Below are positions 63,817 to 64,000 of a DNA stretch of 64,000 bases, one piece after another. The translations under genes were made by a program, and so were the position numbers. The notes under the pieces are model-generated. The model was not told the DNA's origin and ran no database searches. It saw nothing but the letters and a program-made list of their open reading frames with translations. Origin of the DNA: Latrodectus hesperus (lineage: Eukaryota > Arthropoda > Arachnida > Araneae > Theridiidae); the NCBI GenBank assembly GCA_037975125.1, contig CM075853.1, positions 52,584,958 to 52,648,957 of the forward strand. Reading direction: 5' to 3'. Positions within the stretch are counted from its first letter, which is position 1, and the number at the start of each line of letters is the position of its first letter.

Positions 63817-64000
63817 TTTTGACGTTTGCTTCACATTTTTTCTTCAATAGATATTTTAATTGTTGTTGCACTAGCATGCTTGCTTGAAATGGTAAAATAA
63901 AAGTTTGTATATACTATTAATGAAAGACAGAGAGCATAATACAAAAATATAAGATAGTTTTTAAAGAAAATAAACTAACAATAATTTGGTATCATTTATA

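Overview
The window looks like non-coding DNA from a large eukaryotic genome. It is very A+T-rich (about three quarters or more by eye), full of long TA-dinucleotide microsatellites, and has no bacterial-style gene packing, operons or ribosome-binding sites. The recognisable repeats are arthropod-type: Tc1/mariner transposons of at least four kinds, a short hAT-like non-autonomous element, a degraded RNase H-bearing LINE, the C-terminal stub of a second retrotransposon, and a tRNA-like SINE candidate. Family resemblance suggests a chelicerate, perhaps a spider, but that is inference. I recognise no host protein-coding gene. The only long intact reading frame is a transposase.

Layout. 1-9.2 kb: A+T-rich sequence with a SINE-like block near 1.55-1.83 kb, a slightly more G+C-rich block at 3.0-3.3 kb holding an RFX-type X-box match, and a compound (AC)n(AT)n microsatellite at 8.75 kb. 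9.27-9.69 kb: a 429-bp hAT-like element with near-perfect 8-bp target duplications. 11.6-12.3 kb: a dead Mos1-like mariner. 15.7-16.2 kb: a G+C-rich island. 21.43-23.36 kb: a complete 1.94-kb Tc1/mariner element with about 280-bp terminal inverted repeats and an intact 359-residue DD41D transposase. 23.64-23.76 kb: a cluster of palindromic repeats. 34.2-35.1 kb: the strongest G+C-rich island, with a possible CCAAT/TATA core promoter. 40.5-41.1 kb: a Tc1-like fossil. 44.2-45.2 kb: the RNase H and 3' end of a 5'-truncated LINE. 50.4 and 51.5 kb: a duplicated segment carrying a long hairpin. 51.77-52.55 kb: an internally deleted mariner abutting a 218-bp (TA)n tract. 52.9-59.8 kb: three diverged copies of an unidentified sequence of about 300 bp, all in one orientation, plus a retrotransposon stub between two microsatellites. 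60.87-62.45 kb: seven nearly identical tandem copies of a 227-bp unit. 62.5-64 kb: two more long (TA)n tracts.

The window is best read as intergenic or deep-intronic DNA shaped by transposons and microsatellites. The most interesting items are the homogeneous 227-bp array, the intact long-TIR DD41D element, the three-copy unidentified family and the G+C-rich islands, which could be regulatory. I found no convincing new multigene system. Percent identities and copy boundaries were read by eye.
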